Origin: a virus
IMG/VR virus record: IMGVR_UViG_3300032304_000629
Coordinates: 1-24,401 of that record
Direction: 5' to 3' (one strand)
DNA length: 24,401 nt
The notes below the pieces were generated by a model. It had not been told where the DNA came from. It did not search any database and saw only the letters and a program-made list of their open reading frames with translations. Position numbers and translations under genes: made by a program. Below are positions 16,957 through 23,375 of this stretch, in pieces. Numbering within the stretch: the stretch's first letter is position 1; every line of letters starts with the position of its first letter.

Positions 16957-17625
16957 TTACCTCTTAGTGTTGAACTCGCAGCCAGCGCAGGGGCACCAGC
17001 CGCAGAGCGGGGTTCGTGTGGGGTTCCACACATTGTTTGCTACTGACGCCTCAATCTTAGCGACTCGCTCCCGATACCGCCACCACTCAGCTTCGGCTTC
17101 GTCAACCGTCATGCTGTGCTTGACCATCGAGTTCTTGACCACGAACAAAAGCGCAGAGTTAACCTTGCGTATGTGCGGGAAGTGCTTGAACACCATCAAT
17201 GACATGAGGCGTAGCTGGTCGCGGTCTGGGTACTTGTCGTTGCCCGTCTTGTAGTCCACGACCCACGCTGTCATGTTCTCGTCGTCGATGATGAGCAAGT
17301 CGGCAATGCCCCGCGCCCATGCGTCTTTGGCTTTCCAATCACACACTCGTAAGTCTTGAGTCAGCGCCATCTGAAGCTCGGCTATCTTGCGCCCGGGCTT
17401 GGCGAGCAGCGCATCGAGCGTGTCCTTGACGTACTCGAACTCAGGGGGGATGGGCGTGCCGTCAGCCACGTACTCTTCTGCGGCCTTGTGCAGTATCGTT
17501 CCGTAGCGCGTTGCCTCAGTCTCAACGAACGGGTACTTCTTGAGAATCTTGACTTCGTGGTAGCGGCGGGCGCAGCCTTCGTAGTCCTTGAGGGAGCTGT
17601 GGCTCCACGTTACTGGTTTGGTCAT
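16957..17625 (-). CDS. Cas4/RecB-like PD-(D/E)XK exonuclease with Cys cluster
   Basis: 222 aa. The N-terminus SHSSLKDYEGCARRY matches the first motif of the PDDEXK_1 (RecB/AddB/Cas4) group. A putative motif H46, E83 (KIAELQ), D109 (GIADLL) and D124-Y-K126 (VVDYKTG) give the metal-binding nuclease core, and Q137 with the basic helix follows. C18 plus C208, C211, C213 and C216 resemble the four-cysteine arrangement that holds a 4Fe-4S cluster in Cas4 and AddB, with one cysteine extra. It should resect or trim DNA ends. The ATG (17625) abuts the stop of the upstream zincin gene (TGAATG), so translation is likely coupled. There is no adjacent CRISPR, so this is a phage recombination nuclease. Confidence 0.88.
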   Translation of the reverse strand: MTKPVTWSHSSLKDYEGCARRYHEVKILKKYPFVETEATRYGTILHKAAEEYVADGTPIPPEFEYVKDTLDALLAKPGRKIAELQMALTQDLRVCDWKAKDAWARGIADLLIIDDENMTAWVVDYKTGNDKYPDRDQLRLMSLMVFKHFPHIRKVNSALLFVVKNSMVKHSMTVDEAEAEWWRYRERVAKIEASVANNVWNPTRTPLCGWCPCAGCEFNTKR

Positions 17626-17943
17626 TCAAAATCTCGCTGAGTTGATGGCCTTGGTAAGCCGGTGTGCAAACTCGGTAACAAACTTCTCGTCTCGGTTCAG
17701 CGTGTCACGCCCCATGTCGTGCAGGATGGCGTGAGTGACTTCATGCCAGAACGACTCCTGTACTTGCTCGGGCGGAAAGACTTTCTGCGTCACATTGCTG
17801 CGCCTGCCCAGCTTTATTGTCTGCGCCGTGTAACTGATGCGTCCCATGACTCTCTTCTCAAGCATGGCCTCAACGATCTCGATTGAATACTGCTTGTTAC
17901 CCACGCGCACCTTGCGCGGTATCGGTGCTCTAACTGTTGCCAT
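17626..17943 (-). CDS. Small zinc-metallopeptidase-like (zincin) protein
   Basis: 105 aa. H67-E-V-T-H71 is a classic HExxH zinc site in the context FWHEVTHAILHDMG, with E91 of the downstream helix (FVTEFAHRL) as a likely third ligand. The small size and a preceding beta segment (YTAQTIKLG) recall SprT/IrrE-like phage zincins. The substrate is unknown; cleavage of a host or phage DNA-bound protein would fit the SprT comparison but is inference. The ATG at 17943 has AGGAGA 6 nt upstream and overlaps the previous gene by 14 nt. Confidence 0.87.
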   Translation of the reverse strand: MATVRAPIPRKVRVGNKQYSIEIVEAMLEKRVMGRISYTAQTIKLGRRSNVTQKVFPPEQVQESFWHEVTHAILHDMGRDTLNRDEKFVTEFAHRLTKAINSARF

Positions 17944-18151
17944 TTACTTCTCCTGTTTTTTGGTACGAACCCACTCGTTTGTCTTCAGGCAGCGTTAGCT
18001 CGTACTCAGCCCATACGTCTTCCAACATCTCCGCAGCCTTTCTGAGCATGTGGGTCAGCGAGTTGTGGCTGTCTTTATCAACAATCCCGTCAGCGTAGCC
18101 GCGTAAGCGGTGAGCCATCGTGTAACACTGCAATTTCTTTGGGTCAATCAC
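17930..18151 (-). CDS. Unknown small helical protein, GTG start
   Basis: 73 aa from GTG 18151 (MIDPKKLQCYTMAHRLRGYA and onward). A longer form from ATG 18184 would add 11 residues but would start inside the polymerase gene with no ribosome site, while AAAGGAG sits 8-9 nt before the GTG and over the polymerase stop. The product is helical (SLTHMLRKAAEMLEDVWAEYEL), with no catalytic motif that I can name. It is tightly placed between the polymerase and the zincin genes. Small accessory replication protein is a guess only. Confidence 0.75.
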   Translation of the reverse strand: MIDPKKLQCYTMAHRLRGYADGIVDKDSHNSLTHMLRKAAEMLEDVWAEYELTLPEDKRVGSYQKTGEVNGNS

Positions 18152-18159
18152 GTTTACTT

Positions 18160-18165
18160 CTCCTT
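18160..18165 (-). promoter_or_regulatory. Ribosome binding site that decides a GTG start
   Basis: AAGGAG on the - strand, overlapping the stop codon of the DNA polymerase gene and spaced 8 nt from the GTG at 18151. It favours the 73-aa product over the ATG-initiated 84-aa reading. Confidence 0.7.
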
Positions 18166-20135
18166 TAATTTTTAGCCAAGCCATAACGCTTGTGTGCGCC
18201 TCCGTCAGCGGCCAGTGGTATGCCCGGCATGTACTTCGGCTCCATAGTCATCTGCGCCAAAACCCATGTCTTAGCGTCAGCAACGTCCTCATCAGGCACA
18301 ACAGCAATCTGCTCGTCATGCACGGTTCCAGCCACGAAGTACCTCTTCGCGGTTCTCAGCATCCCATCAGTCATCACGCATCTCGCTACGCCCTGCGTGA
18401 CATTGTTGGTTATTTTTCCTGCATACAGTTTAGTCTCATCTGCGCCGTATGTCCACTGCAACCTGCCTTTTTCGTCTTTCCCCGGTTTCAGGTCAGGATA
18501 TAGCAGGCTCATGCCAGAAGGCAGCACGATCTCGCCCTTCTTGAAGGTCACGCACTTGTGGGTGTACTCCTTGCCTTCGTACAGGCTGTACTGGATCAGG
18601 TGCCCGAACATGTTCCACAGCGCCACCACAGGCTCGGCAGTCAGGCGGTACTTGTCGATGATGGCCTTGGCCGCGAGACAGTGGATGACCAGCTCCGTCA
18701 TGGTGCAGATGTGCGGTATCTCTTCGAGCTTCTTGAGGTTGTCATCCCAGTCCAAGAACTTCTCGGCGGTCTCGGCGGTCACCCCCAGCGTCTTGGCAAA
18801 CTCCTTGGTGTAGCGCACGGGTGGAGCACCGAGGAAACCGACGAGTAGCTGAGCGGCAAACGAAGCCCAACCGAGACCGTACCCGCATCCAAGTAAAGCT
18901 GACTTCGCAGACTGGCGAAGGTCGGGATGAGACTCTTTCGTAAGGCCCGGGATATTGAACATCTGCGCCCCGAAGGCCGCGTAAGGGTCACCACCTCCTT
19001 TGAAAATGTTGAGCATATTTTCGTAATCCGCCAGCCATGCGAGAACTCGCGGCTCAATCTGAGATAAGTCCCCAACGACCAGCGTGCTGCCTTGGGGAGC
19101 CATAATTGCTTTGCGTAGGAACGAGCCTCGTTTGAGGTTTTGCATATTGATGGCGCTGCCTTTGCTGGCCGTCCACCTACCCGTGCTGGCCCCGTAATAG
19201 CTAAGAGGAACTGGTAACGCGCCGCGTCTGCTGATGTCAAGAAAGCGCTGAGCCCGCGTCCTTTCCGTCGTTGACTTAACTGCCAGACGCGCTTCGCAGA
19301 GTAATGAGACATCCTCGTTTTCGCCATTAAGTAGCGCTTGAAACATCGCATCGTTTTTTGCCAAGGCAAGGGTGCTTTTGCCCGTCGTCTTACTAGTCTT
19401 TCTTGGCGCTGGTATGCCAAGCGCTTCAAGCGCGGCTGCAAACTTTGGGTTCGACGCGAGCACAGCTTCGTCCACGCCGAGCCGGTGTAGTAGTTGTTCA
19501 CGTTTTTCCTTTTCTTCATGTAGTGCATCGACCAACATAGCACTGTCAAGTTGTAGCACCGGGTTCGTGTACATCTTGAGCGTCATGTCTATAAGCCTAA
19601 GTTCCTTCGCTGGGTAGCCTCGTGATAGCCGTTGGAAGATTTGTTCGCATAGATATACGTCGTGTTTGCAATACTCTGCAAGTTCATGTTCCATGTTCGC
19701 GTCCAGCTCGGCCAGACCATCGGTACTGTATACGGCGGTCCCTTTGGCGGGAAGACCAAAAGCTGCTGCAAGTCGGGCGAGACTGTTGCCAACCTCAACG
19801 CCACGCAAAGCTCGCGCCATTGACAGGGTATCGAAGATGAAACAGGGGTGGGTGTCGTACTCCCATCCAAGGATGGATACGTCGAACTGTGCGTTATGAG
19901 CAAGGATGGCGGTTCGTCCCCAGTCGTACTGCTGAAGGTACTCAGATAGGTCTCGTCCTCGTACCCACTCAATTGGCTCATCGCTTCCGTATACATGGAC
20001 GCAAGCTCCGAACGCGTGGAATCTCTCATGGCGTATGTACTCCTCGGTTGTCATCATGGACAGTGAGTAGCCGGTCTTGCGGTCCCACACTGTCTCAAAG
20101 TCAATGCTTACTATCTGGTCGTAGGGGGCGCTCAA
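18165..20135 (-). CDS. Family A DNA polymerase with 3'-5' exonuclease
   Basis: 656 aa. Exonuclease motifs: D12-F-E14, AHNAQFD (N81, D85) and YCKHD (D159). Polymerase motif A DLSQIEPRVLA (D356, E361), motif B RQSAKSALLGCGYG (R407, K411, Y419) and motif C HDE (606-608) are all intact, so both activities should work. The residue equivalent to E. coli Pol I F762 is Leu415. The exonuclease-to-motif-A distance (about 197 residues) is roughly 100 shorter than in T7 gp5, so the thioredoxin-binding insertion seems absent, whereas the segment between motifs B and C is longer. The start is TTG 20135, chosen for the AAGGAG 8 nt before it and the overlap with the upstream stop. This is the replicative polymerase of the phage. 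Confidence 0.95.
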   Translation of the reverse strand: MSAPYDQIVSIDFETVWDRKTGYSLSMMTTEEYIRHERFHAFGACVHVYGSDEPIEWVRGRDLSEYLQQYDWGRTAILAHNAQFDVSILGWEYDTHPCFIFDTLSMARALRGVEVGNSLARLAAAFGLPAKGTAVYSTDGLAELDANMEHELAEYCKHDVYLCEQIFQRLSRGYPAKELRLIDMTLKMYTNPVLQLDSAMLVDALHEEKEKREQLLHRLGVDEAVLASNPKFAAALEALGIPAPRKTSKTTGKSTLALAKNDAMFQALLNGENEDVSLLCEARLAVKSTTERTRAQRFLDISRRGALPVPLSYYGASTGRWTASKGSAINMQNLKRGSFLRKAIMAPQGSTLVVGDLSQIEPRVLAWLADYENMLNIFKGGGDPYAAFGAQMFNIPGLTKESHPDLRQSAKSALLGCGYGLGWASFAAQLLVGFLGAPPVRYTKEFAKTLGVTAETAEKFLDWDDNLKKLEEIPHICTMTELVIHCLAAKAIIDKYRLTAEPVVALWNMFGHLIQYSLYEGKEYTHKCVTFKKGEIVLPSGMSLLYPDLKPGKDEKGRLQWTYGADETKLYAGKITNNVTQGVARCVMTDGMLRTAKRYFVAGTVHDEQIAVVPDEDVADAKTWVLAQMTMEPKYMPGIPLAADGGAHKRYGLAKN

Positions 20136-20410
20136 TTAAACTTCTCCTTGGGTGGTGCGCCTACTGTGGCCATGAACGACGTCAGGTTGTGTGCGTAGTT
20201 AATCATGTTGGCAGCGGGTATCTCGTCACAGTTAACGGTACACATTGCGATCTGGTTGGTGTTGTCCCTGCCGAACAGCAGCACCGCCTCGTGGTCGTCA
20301 TCTACAAAGCAGCGCACTATGCGGCTGATGAGGAGCTTGAGGTAGTCCCGCTCGGCTTCGTCCAGCTCCCCGATTGCTCTGTCAATCTCTTCTCGTGTCA
20401 TCTCATCCAT
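20132..20410 (-). CDS. Unknown small protein upstream of DNA polymerase
   Basis: 92 aa. An acidic helical N-terminus (MTREEIDRAIGELDEAERDYLK) leads into LLISRIVRCFVDDDHEAVLLFG and a central NCDEIPAANMINYAHN. There is no recognisable motif. ATG 20410 has AGGGAGAAG 6-8 nt upstream and overlaps the VRR-NUC gene by 13 nt; the stop overlaps the TTG of the polymerase. A second ATG 9 nt in is possible. Position suggests expression with the polymerase, but the role is unknown. Confidence 0.82.
   Translation of the reverse strand: MDEMTREEIDRAIGELDEAERDYLKLLISRIVRCFVDDDHEAVLLFGRDNTNQIAMCTVNCDEIPAANMINYAHNLTSFMATVGAPPKEKFN
20144..20149 (-). promoter_or_regulatory. Ribosome binding site that decides a TTG start
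   Basis: AAGGAG on the - strand ends 8 nt before a TTG that overlaps the TGA of the preceding gene. No in-frame ATG lies at the start of the conserved polymerase N-terminus (YDQIVSIDFET), so TTG is the best initiator. Confidence 0.75.
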
Positions 20411-20691
20411 TGCAGCTTCTCCCTTAGTTCCTGTATGTTTGTTTCGTTGACCACCATCGTCATGCCCCCTGCTGTACGGATGGCGGCTAACTCTCTGTCT
20501 TGCAGGGCAGTGGTGACTCCCTTACCTGCCTTGCACTCAATGGCAATGAAGCGCCCCCCGAAGCAGCAGATGATGTCCGGTATCCCCGCACGCCCGTAGC
20601 CATTGGCCGCAGGCGAGAAGTAATAGACATTGAACTCAACCAGCAGCTTACGCACTGCTGCTTTGACTTTGCCTTCGGGGGTTTGGGCCAT
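20398..20691 (-). CDS. VRR-NUC domain nuclease
   Basis: 97 aa, essentially one VRR-NUC domain of the PD-(D/E)XK superfamily. GIPDIICCFGGRFIAIECKAG gives D39, E52 and K54 of the catalytic core, and Q64 follows in TALQDREL. The N-terminal helix (PEGKVKAAVRKLLVEF) is the usual lead. Stand-alone VRR-NUC proteins in phages are structure-specific (Holliday junction-like) nucleases, the viral relatives of FAN1. It likely resolves branched DNA before packaging or during recombination. ATG 20691 shares one base with the upstream TAA (TAATG) and has AGGAAA before it. Confidence 0.92.
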   Translation of the reverse strand: MAQTPEGKVKAAVRKLLVEFNVYYFSPAANGYGRAGIPDIICCFGGRFIAIECKAGKGVTTALQDRELAAIRTAGGMTMVVNETNIQELREKLQWMR

Positions 20692-20918
20692 TATTTTTCC
20701 TGCCTTTCCCGCATTTCAATAAGACCTGCTAACCCTTGGGTAACCACATCAAAGGGGGTGTTAGAAACCCCCATAAGACGCGCCAAACAACTCATCAATC
20801 CGCTCAGGGCAATATGCGGCGGCACACCCTTCGTAGCTTCAATAAGGATGTCAGTAAGCTCTTCGACTTGCCGCATCTGCGCATGCACCCGCCGGGTTTC
20901 TTCAATATCTTTAGTCAT
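20691..20918 (-). CDS. Unknown small helical protein
   Basis: 75 aa, all-helical by appearance: a charged N-terminal part (MTKDIEETRRVHAQMRQ) and an amphipathic middle (GVPPHIALSGLMSCLARLMG). There is no metal or catalytic signature. ATG 20918 overlaps the upstream TGA (TGATG) and has GGGAG 8 nt before; the stop overlaps the VRR-NUC start. Similar small proteins of the form 'ALxGL...' occur among phage early genes, but I cannot assign one. Confidence 0.8.
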   Translation of the reverse strand: MTKDIEETRRVHAQMRQVEELTDILIEATKGVPPHIALSGLMSCLARLMGVSNTPFDVVTQGLAGLIEMRERQEK

Positions 20919-21229
20919 CAGGAAATCTCCCAGTCAATAAAAGTCCTGCCCTTGTGCTGCGCAATGGCCAGCGTGCTTTCTTTTGCACACAGCTCGCACT
21001 CAAAAGAAATGCGCATGCCTGATCGACGGCGGCTAGGGTTGGGCACAGTGTTGCTTTCGACCATCGCCGTCTTGGTTTCCTGCCATGACACTTCGGTGTG
21101 CATTGTTCGCTCATCGTCTTCGTGATAGCGCGAATACACGTTGACATTGCCGTGGTGCAGGTAGTCCCCATCGCAGTGTGGGCATTGCAGTACATCGTCT
21201 TCACCAATTTTAATTTTCTTAATTTCCAT
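20918..21229 (-). CDS. Zinc-ribbon protein
   Basis: 103 aa. Two cysteine pairs, CPHC (16-19) and CELC (about 78-81), frame a beta-rich, charged insert with HHGNVNVYSRYHED and NPSRRRSG; the tail is IAQHKGRTFIDWE. This is a recurrent small zinc-ribbon type of phages and conjugative elements whose job is not established; binding of nucleic acid is likely. TGATG overlaps join it to the neighbours on both sides, with GAGGTGAT as ribosome site for ATG 21229. Confidence 0.85.
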   Translation of the reverse strand: MEIKKIKIGEDDVLQCPHCDGDYLHHGNVNVYSRYHEDDERTMHTEVSWQETKTAMVESNTVPNPSRRRSGMRISFECELCAKESTLAIAQHKGRTFIDWEIS

Positions 21230-21444
21230 CAGATCACCTCTTTGAGTTTTTGCATGTAGTGCTTGGCCTTGCCTGCGTCATCGCTGCCGTCCTTACGGCC
21301 AGCACGCATGGCGTACTTGATGATGTTGCCCTTGAGAAATCCTTGGAACTCCTCGGGCGTCAGCACCATCTCCATGAGTGCCCACGGCTGGATGGGCATG
21401 TCTTTGTAGTGGCTACCACTGACCTGTACTTCGTCTGCTTTCAT
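21229..21444 (-). CDS. DUF3310 protein (T7 gp1.7 nucleotide kinase-related)
   Basis: 71 aa. VSGSHYKDMPIQPWALMEMV at the N-terminus, then FLKGNIIKYAMRAGRKDGSDD and KAKHYMQKLKE, are the DUF3310 signature. This family is found in T7 gp1.7, which is reported to be a nucleoside-monophosphate kinase; whether this short stand-alone domain has kinase activity is open. A role in nucleotide supply or in host interaction is plausible. It overlaps the upstream gene as ATGA and the zinc-ribbon gene as TGATG. Confidence 0.88.
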   Translation of the reverse strand: MKADEVQVSGSHYKDMPIQPWALMEMVLTPEEFQGFLKGNIIKYAMRAGRKDGSDDAGKAKHYMQKLKEVI

Positions 21445-21767
21445 TGGGCTACTCCTTTAGCTCGTTGTGCTCTGCTGTAAATGGTGAACTGCTTGGGCTT
21501 CAGCGCGATCAGGGCTTCTGTCTTGGTGGTGAACGGCACGGTGCCGTAGTTCGGGTTAGTCTCGCGCACTCTTTCGACAGTCTTGGTTGATGCTGTGCTG
21601 CGTTTGTAAGTCATGTCTTGTGTGACGGGCTTGTCGCCGCGCCTGCTGGCTTCTTCTACAACATAGCGCTTCCACTCGAACGCGTTGGCGGGGGGCTTGG
21701 GGTTTAAATCTTTCAAAACAAAACATCCTTTGATGGGGTCATAACGGGACAGGGTGGCTATTGTCAT
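21441..21767 (-). CDS. Unknown basic protein
   Basis: 108 aa, basic, with an N-terminal segment SRYDPIKGCFVLKDLNPKPP, a Trp/Lys helix (AFEWKRYVVEEASRRG), a Thr/Arg-rich middle and FTIYSRAQRAKG at the end. There are no enzyme motifs. ATG 21767 has AAGGAG 8 nt upstream, within the end of the zinc-ribbon/AT-hook gene (29-nt overlap), and its stop overlaps the DUF3310 start. Net charge suggests nucleic-acid contact, but no more can be said. Confidence 0.78.
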   Translation of the reverse strand: MTIATLSRYDPIKGCFVLKDLNPKPPANAFEWKRYVVEEASRRGDKPVTQDMTYKRSTASTKTVERVRETNPNYGTVPFTTKTEALIALKPKQFTIYSRAQRAKGVAQ

Positions 21768-21936
21768 CTACTTTCTCCTTGGTTTTCTTTGGGCGTCCGC
21801 GCTTCTTGTCGGGGATTACCCGCTCTTCGGTTGTGAATGTGTGGTCGTTAGCGCATCTGCGTCTGCGCTCTACAAAGCCACCCAAGTTCTTTGTCTGCTC
21901 GACTGTCGTCCACTCGTTACAGGTTGGGCATTTCAT
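21739..21936 (-). CDS. Zinc-ribbon plus AT-hook-like small protein
   Basis: 65 aa. CPTC at residues 3-6 and a single Cys-containing RRRCANDHTFTTEERV segment resemble the zinc-ribbon start of NrdR-type regulators, where the second pair is Cys plus His or Cys. It is followed by KKRGRPKKTKEK, a good AT-hook core (R-G-R-P). It is likely a small DNA-binding regulator. Its ATG (21936) directly follows the stop of the GIY-YIG gene and the Shine-Dalgarno is weak (GCGAG). The combination of ribbon and hook in 65 residues is unusual. Confidence 0.82.
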   Translation of the reverse strand: MKCPTCNEWTTVEQTKNLGGFVERRRRCANDHTFTTEERVIPDKKRGRPKKTKEKVDDNSHPVPL

Positions 21937-22464
21937 TTAAGCACTCGCAGCCAGTTTTAATATTTTTGTTAGGTTTAACGGCGCGCAGTTATTTTTATCA
22001 TGCCCATTAAGAACCGGATTCAGCAAATGTATATAAAGCGACTCCAACATATCGAGATGCTCTTCGGGGCAAGTAATCACTGCAAAGCTATCAAAGTTTT
22101 TATTCCCGTGACTACCTAATCTGGCGTAAACATTTACTGATTGGCCGACATACACAATCGTCTTGTTGGCTATAAGAAAGTAGACACCTGTGAAACGCTG
22201 CCACGGTTTAGCGGCTTCCACAATTGTTGCTGCCGAAATGAGTGTTTTGCCGGTAACTTTGTTTGCCAGCTCGCTCATGGCGTCCAGTTGTTGAAGGGCG
22301 TACAGTCTGTTCTCAAGCGCCTGTATCTGGTCTTTGAGTAGGTACTGGCGTTCATAGGCATCTTTCAGCGCTGCGTTGCGTGCGTCTATATTTGCACGGC
22401 GCGTAGCAACGGATTTTGCAGTTCGTTTTGCCTGTTCTTCTGGAGAGGGTCTAACGTACCTCAT
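21937..22464 (-). CDS. GIY-YIG family endonuclease
   Basis: 175 aa. The C-terminal ~90 residues hold the nuclease domain: G-V-Y (93-95) for GIY, Y-V-G (105-107) for YIG, R115, E141 in DMLESLYI, and N149-P in LLNPVLNG. These match catalytic positions. The N-terminal ~70 residues are a Lys/Arg-rich coiled coil (NAALKDAYERQYLLKDQIQA), perhaps for DNA recognition or dimerisation. The gene looks AT-richer than its neighbours, which suits a mobile or homing endonuclease picked up later. ATG 22464 overlaps the 45-aa gene stop (ATGA) and lacks the clear ribosome site of other genes here. Confidence 0.87.
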   Translation of the reverse strand: MRYVRPSPEEQAKRTAKSVATRRANIDARNAALKDAYERQYLLKDQIQALENRLYALQQLDAMSELANKVTGKTLISAATIVEAAKPWQRFTGVYFLIANKTIVYVGQSVNVYARLGSHGNKNFDSFAVITCPEEHLDMLESLYIHLLNPVLNGHDKNNCAPLNLTKILKLAASA

Positions 22465-22598
22465 AGGCGGGTGCTCTTCTTTAAGTCGGGTGATGTCTCT
22501 CCATCAGTCACGCATTTGCCGCTCGCGTTCAGCGCACTTACCGACTCGTGAGGCAATCCGTAAAAATCCTCGTTGTCGGCTGCAACTTGTATTGTCAT
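22461..22598 (-). CDS. Tiny unknown protein (45 aa)
   Basis: 45 aa: MTIQVAADNEDFYGLPHES at the start and KKSTRL at the end. It is acidic and Ser/Asn-rich with no hydrophobic segment. Support comes from position: ATG 22598 overlaps the upstream stop (ATGA), AAGGAGAAG stands 5-8 nt upstream, and the stop overlaps the GIY-YIG start (ATGA). It fills what would otherwise be the only gap in this part of the operon. Function unknown. Confidence 0.65.
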   Translation of the reverse strand: MTIQVAADNEDFYGLPHESVSALNASGKCVTDGETSPDLKKSTRL

Positions 22599-22619
22599 GT
22601 GTTCTTCTCCTTGAGTTTG
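22594..22619 (-). repeat. Gene-junction repeat (copy 1 of the 26-nt form)
   Basis: These 26 nt are identical to 24048-24073. On the - strand they encode the last residues of the upstream protein (KLKEKNT), the Shine-Dalgarno AAGGAG and the ATGAC start of the next gene. A 17-nt core (ending in GGAGAAGAACACATGAC on the - strand) also occurs at 22830-22846, and shortened forms occur at 23375, 23656 and 23876. Confidence 0.85.
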
Positions 22620-22834
22620 TTGTTTATGTTCTCGTATGTTCTCCGCAGTGACACCTCCATACTGCCCACATGCTTGGTCCCGTTCTTGTCGATGTACGGC
22701 GGGTCATACGCAAAGCCTTTGAACACGGTGCATTCCATAAGCTCCGCATCCGTCAGCCCAACCCACTTCTCGCAGTTGTGTACGCTTTTAAGCCCCATTG
22801 CGTTGGCTACGGCTCGGTCAAGCGCGGCGGTCAT
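22595..22834 (-). CDS. Small WVGLTD-family protein
   Basis: 79 aa from ATG 22834, chosen because GGAGAAGAACAC precedes it; an ATG 30 nt further upstream lies within the previous gene and lacks a site. The motif EKWVGLTDAEL (about residues 23-33) recurs in two other small genes to the right. The end KLKEKNT is shared with the 112-aa protein. The central FAYDPPYIDKNG and C-terminal helix complete it. No catalytic residues are evident. Small W-x-G-L-T-D proteins are frequent in phage early regions, with unknown role. Confidence 0.8.
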   Translation of the reverse strand: MTAALDRAVANAMGLKSVHNCEKWVGLTDAELMECTVFKGFAYDPPYIDKNGTKHVGSMEVSLRRTYENINNKLKEKNT

Positions 22835-23199
22835 GTGTTCTTCTCCGGTCTTTGTTCGTAGCAACTCATCCCCATAAAGTCATCGGGGTGGAACAGTAAG
22901 TTGGGCATAGTTTGGCACTCGCCCCGTAACATGCCATCTTTTCTTGGCTCATGCTTTACGCGAACAAGATGCTTGCAGGTATTGCAGTTAGCCTCGCTCT
23001 CGTCAAAACTGCGCTTGGACTTCTTAAAGAATGGCAGTGCAGTCGGGTGGCACACGTATGTACCGTTGACCTGTGGTACGCATGCCCCCAAGAAGATGGC
23101 CTCTTCCCGCGACACTCTCAGCCCCGTGTACTGGCATGTGTACAACCCTTCAGCGTCAGGCTCGTTGAGTATGGGCTTGCCGTTCGGTGCTCGTATCAT
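22831..23199 (-). CDS. Cys-rich small protein, putative zinc binding
   Basis: 122 aa from ATG 23199, which has AAGGAG 5-6 nt upstream. An in-frame extension to 23397 exists, but it would overlap two other genes and is rejected. The N-terminal half has CQYTGLRVSREEAIFLGAC. The C-terminal half has CNTCKHLVRVKHEPR, then GEC and FHPDDFMGMSC, a four-cysteine C-x2-C...C...C pattern seen in small phage proteins that likely bind zinc. Its end (PEKNT) and ATGA overlap repeat the local junction pattern. Function unknown. Confidence 0.8.
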   Translation of the reverse strand: MIRAPNGKPILNEPDAEGLYTCQYTGLRVSREEAIFLGACVPQVNGTYVCHPTALPFFKKSKRSFDESEANCNTCKHLVRVKHEPRKDGMLRGECQTMPNLLFHPDDFMGMSCYEQRPEKNT

Positions 23200-23375
23200 G
23201 TCTTCTCCTTGGGCAGGGAGTTGGCGTTCAGCACGGCTAAAAGAATCTTGGCGTCCAGCTTTTCTCCGTGCTCTTCTTCGTACCAGCGCATAGTTTGACC
23301 AAGCCAGATTAAACGGTTGAGCGTTTCCTCTACGGACAATCCAAACTGCTCGTTCAGTGGCTTCTGTTTTTTCAT
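23196..23375 (-). CDS. Unknown 59-aa helical protein
   Basis: 59 aa: MKKQKPLNEQFGLSVEETLN at the start, then RLIWLGQTMRWYEEEHGEKL and a C-terminal KILLAVLNANSL. It begins at ATG 23375 with GGAG 5-7 nt upstream, overlaps the stop of the 94-aa gene (ATGA), and ends in an ATGA overlap with the 122-aa gene. These two couplings and the protein-like composition (Trp, Leu-rich amphipathic helices) make it a better reading than the longer frame that spans the same DNA. Role unknown. Confidence 0.75.
   Translation of the reverse strand: MKKQKPLNEQFGLSVEETLNRLIWLGQTMRWYEEEHGEKLDAKILLAVLNANSLPKEKT
23205..23210 (-). promoter_or_regulatory. Ribosome binding site that decides the start of the 122-aa gene
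   Basis: AAGGAG ends 5 nt before the ATG at 23199. It also encodes the last residues (PKEKT) of the preceding 59-aa protein. It argues against using the far-upstream start of the same frame. Confidence 0.7.

Noticed and set aside
16957-17625. CRISPR-associated Cas4
   Set aside because: The nuclease is Cas4-like, but there is no repeat-spacer array and no other cas gene; a phage recombination nuclease is the simpler reading.
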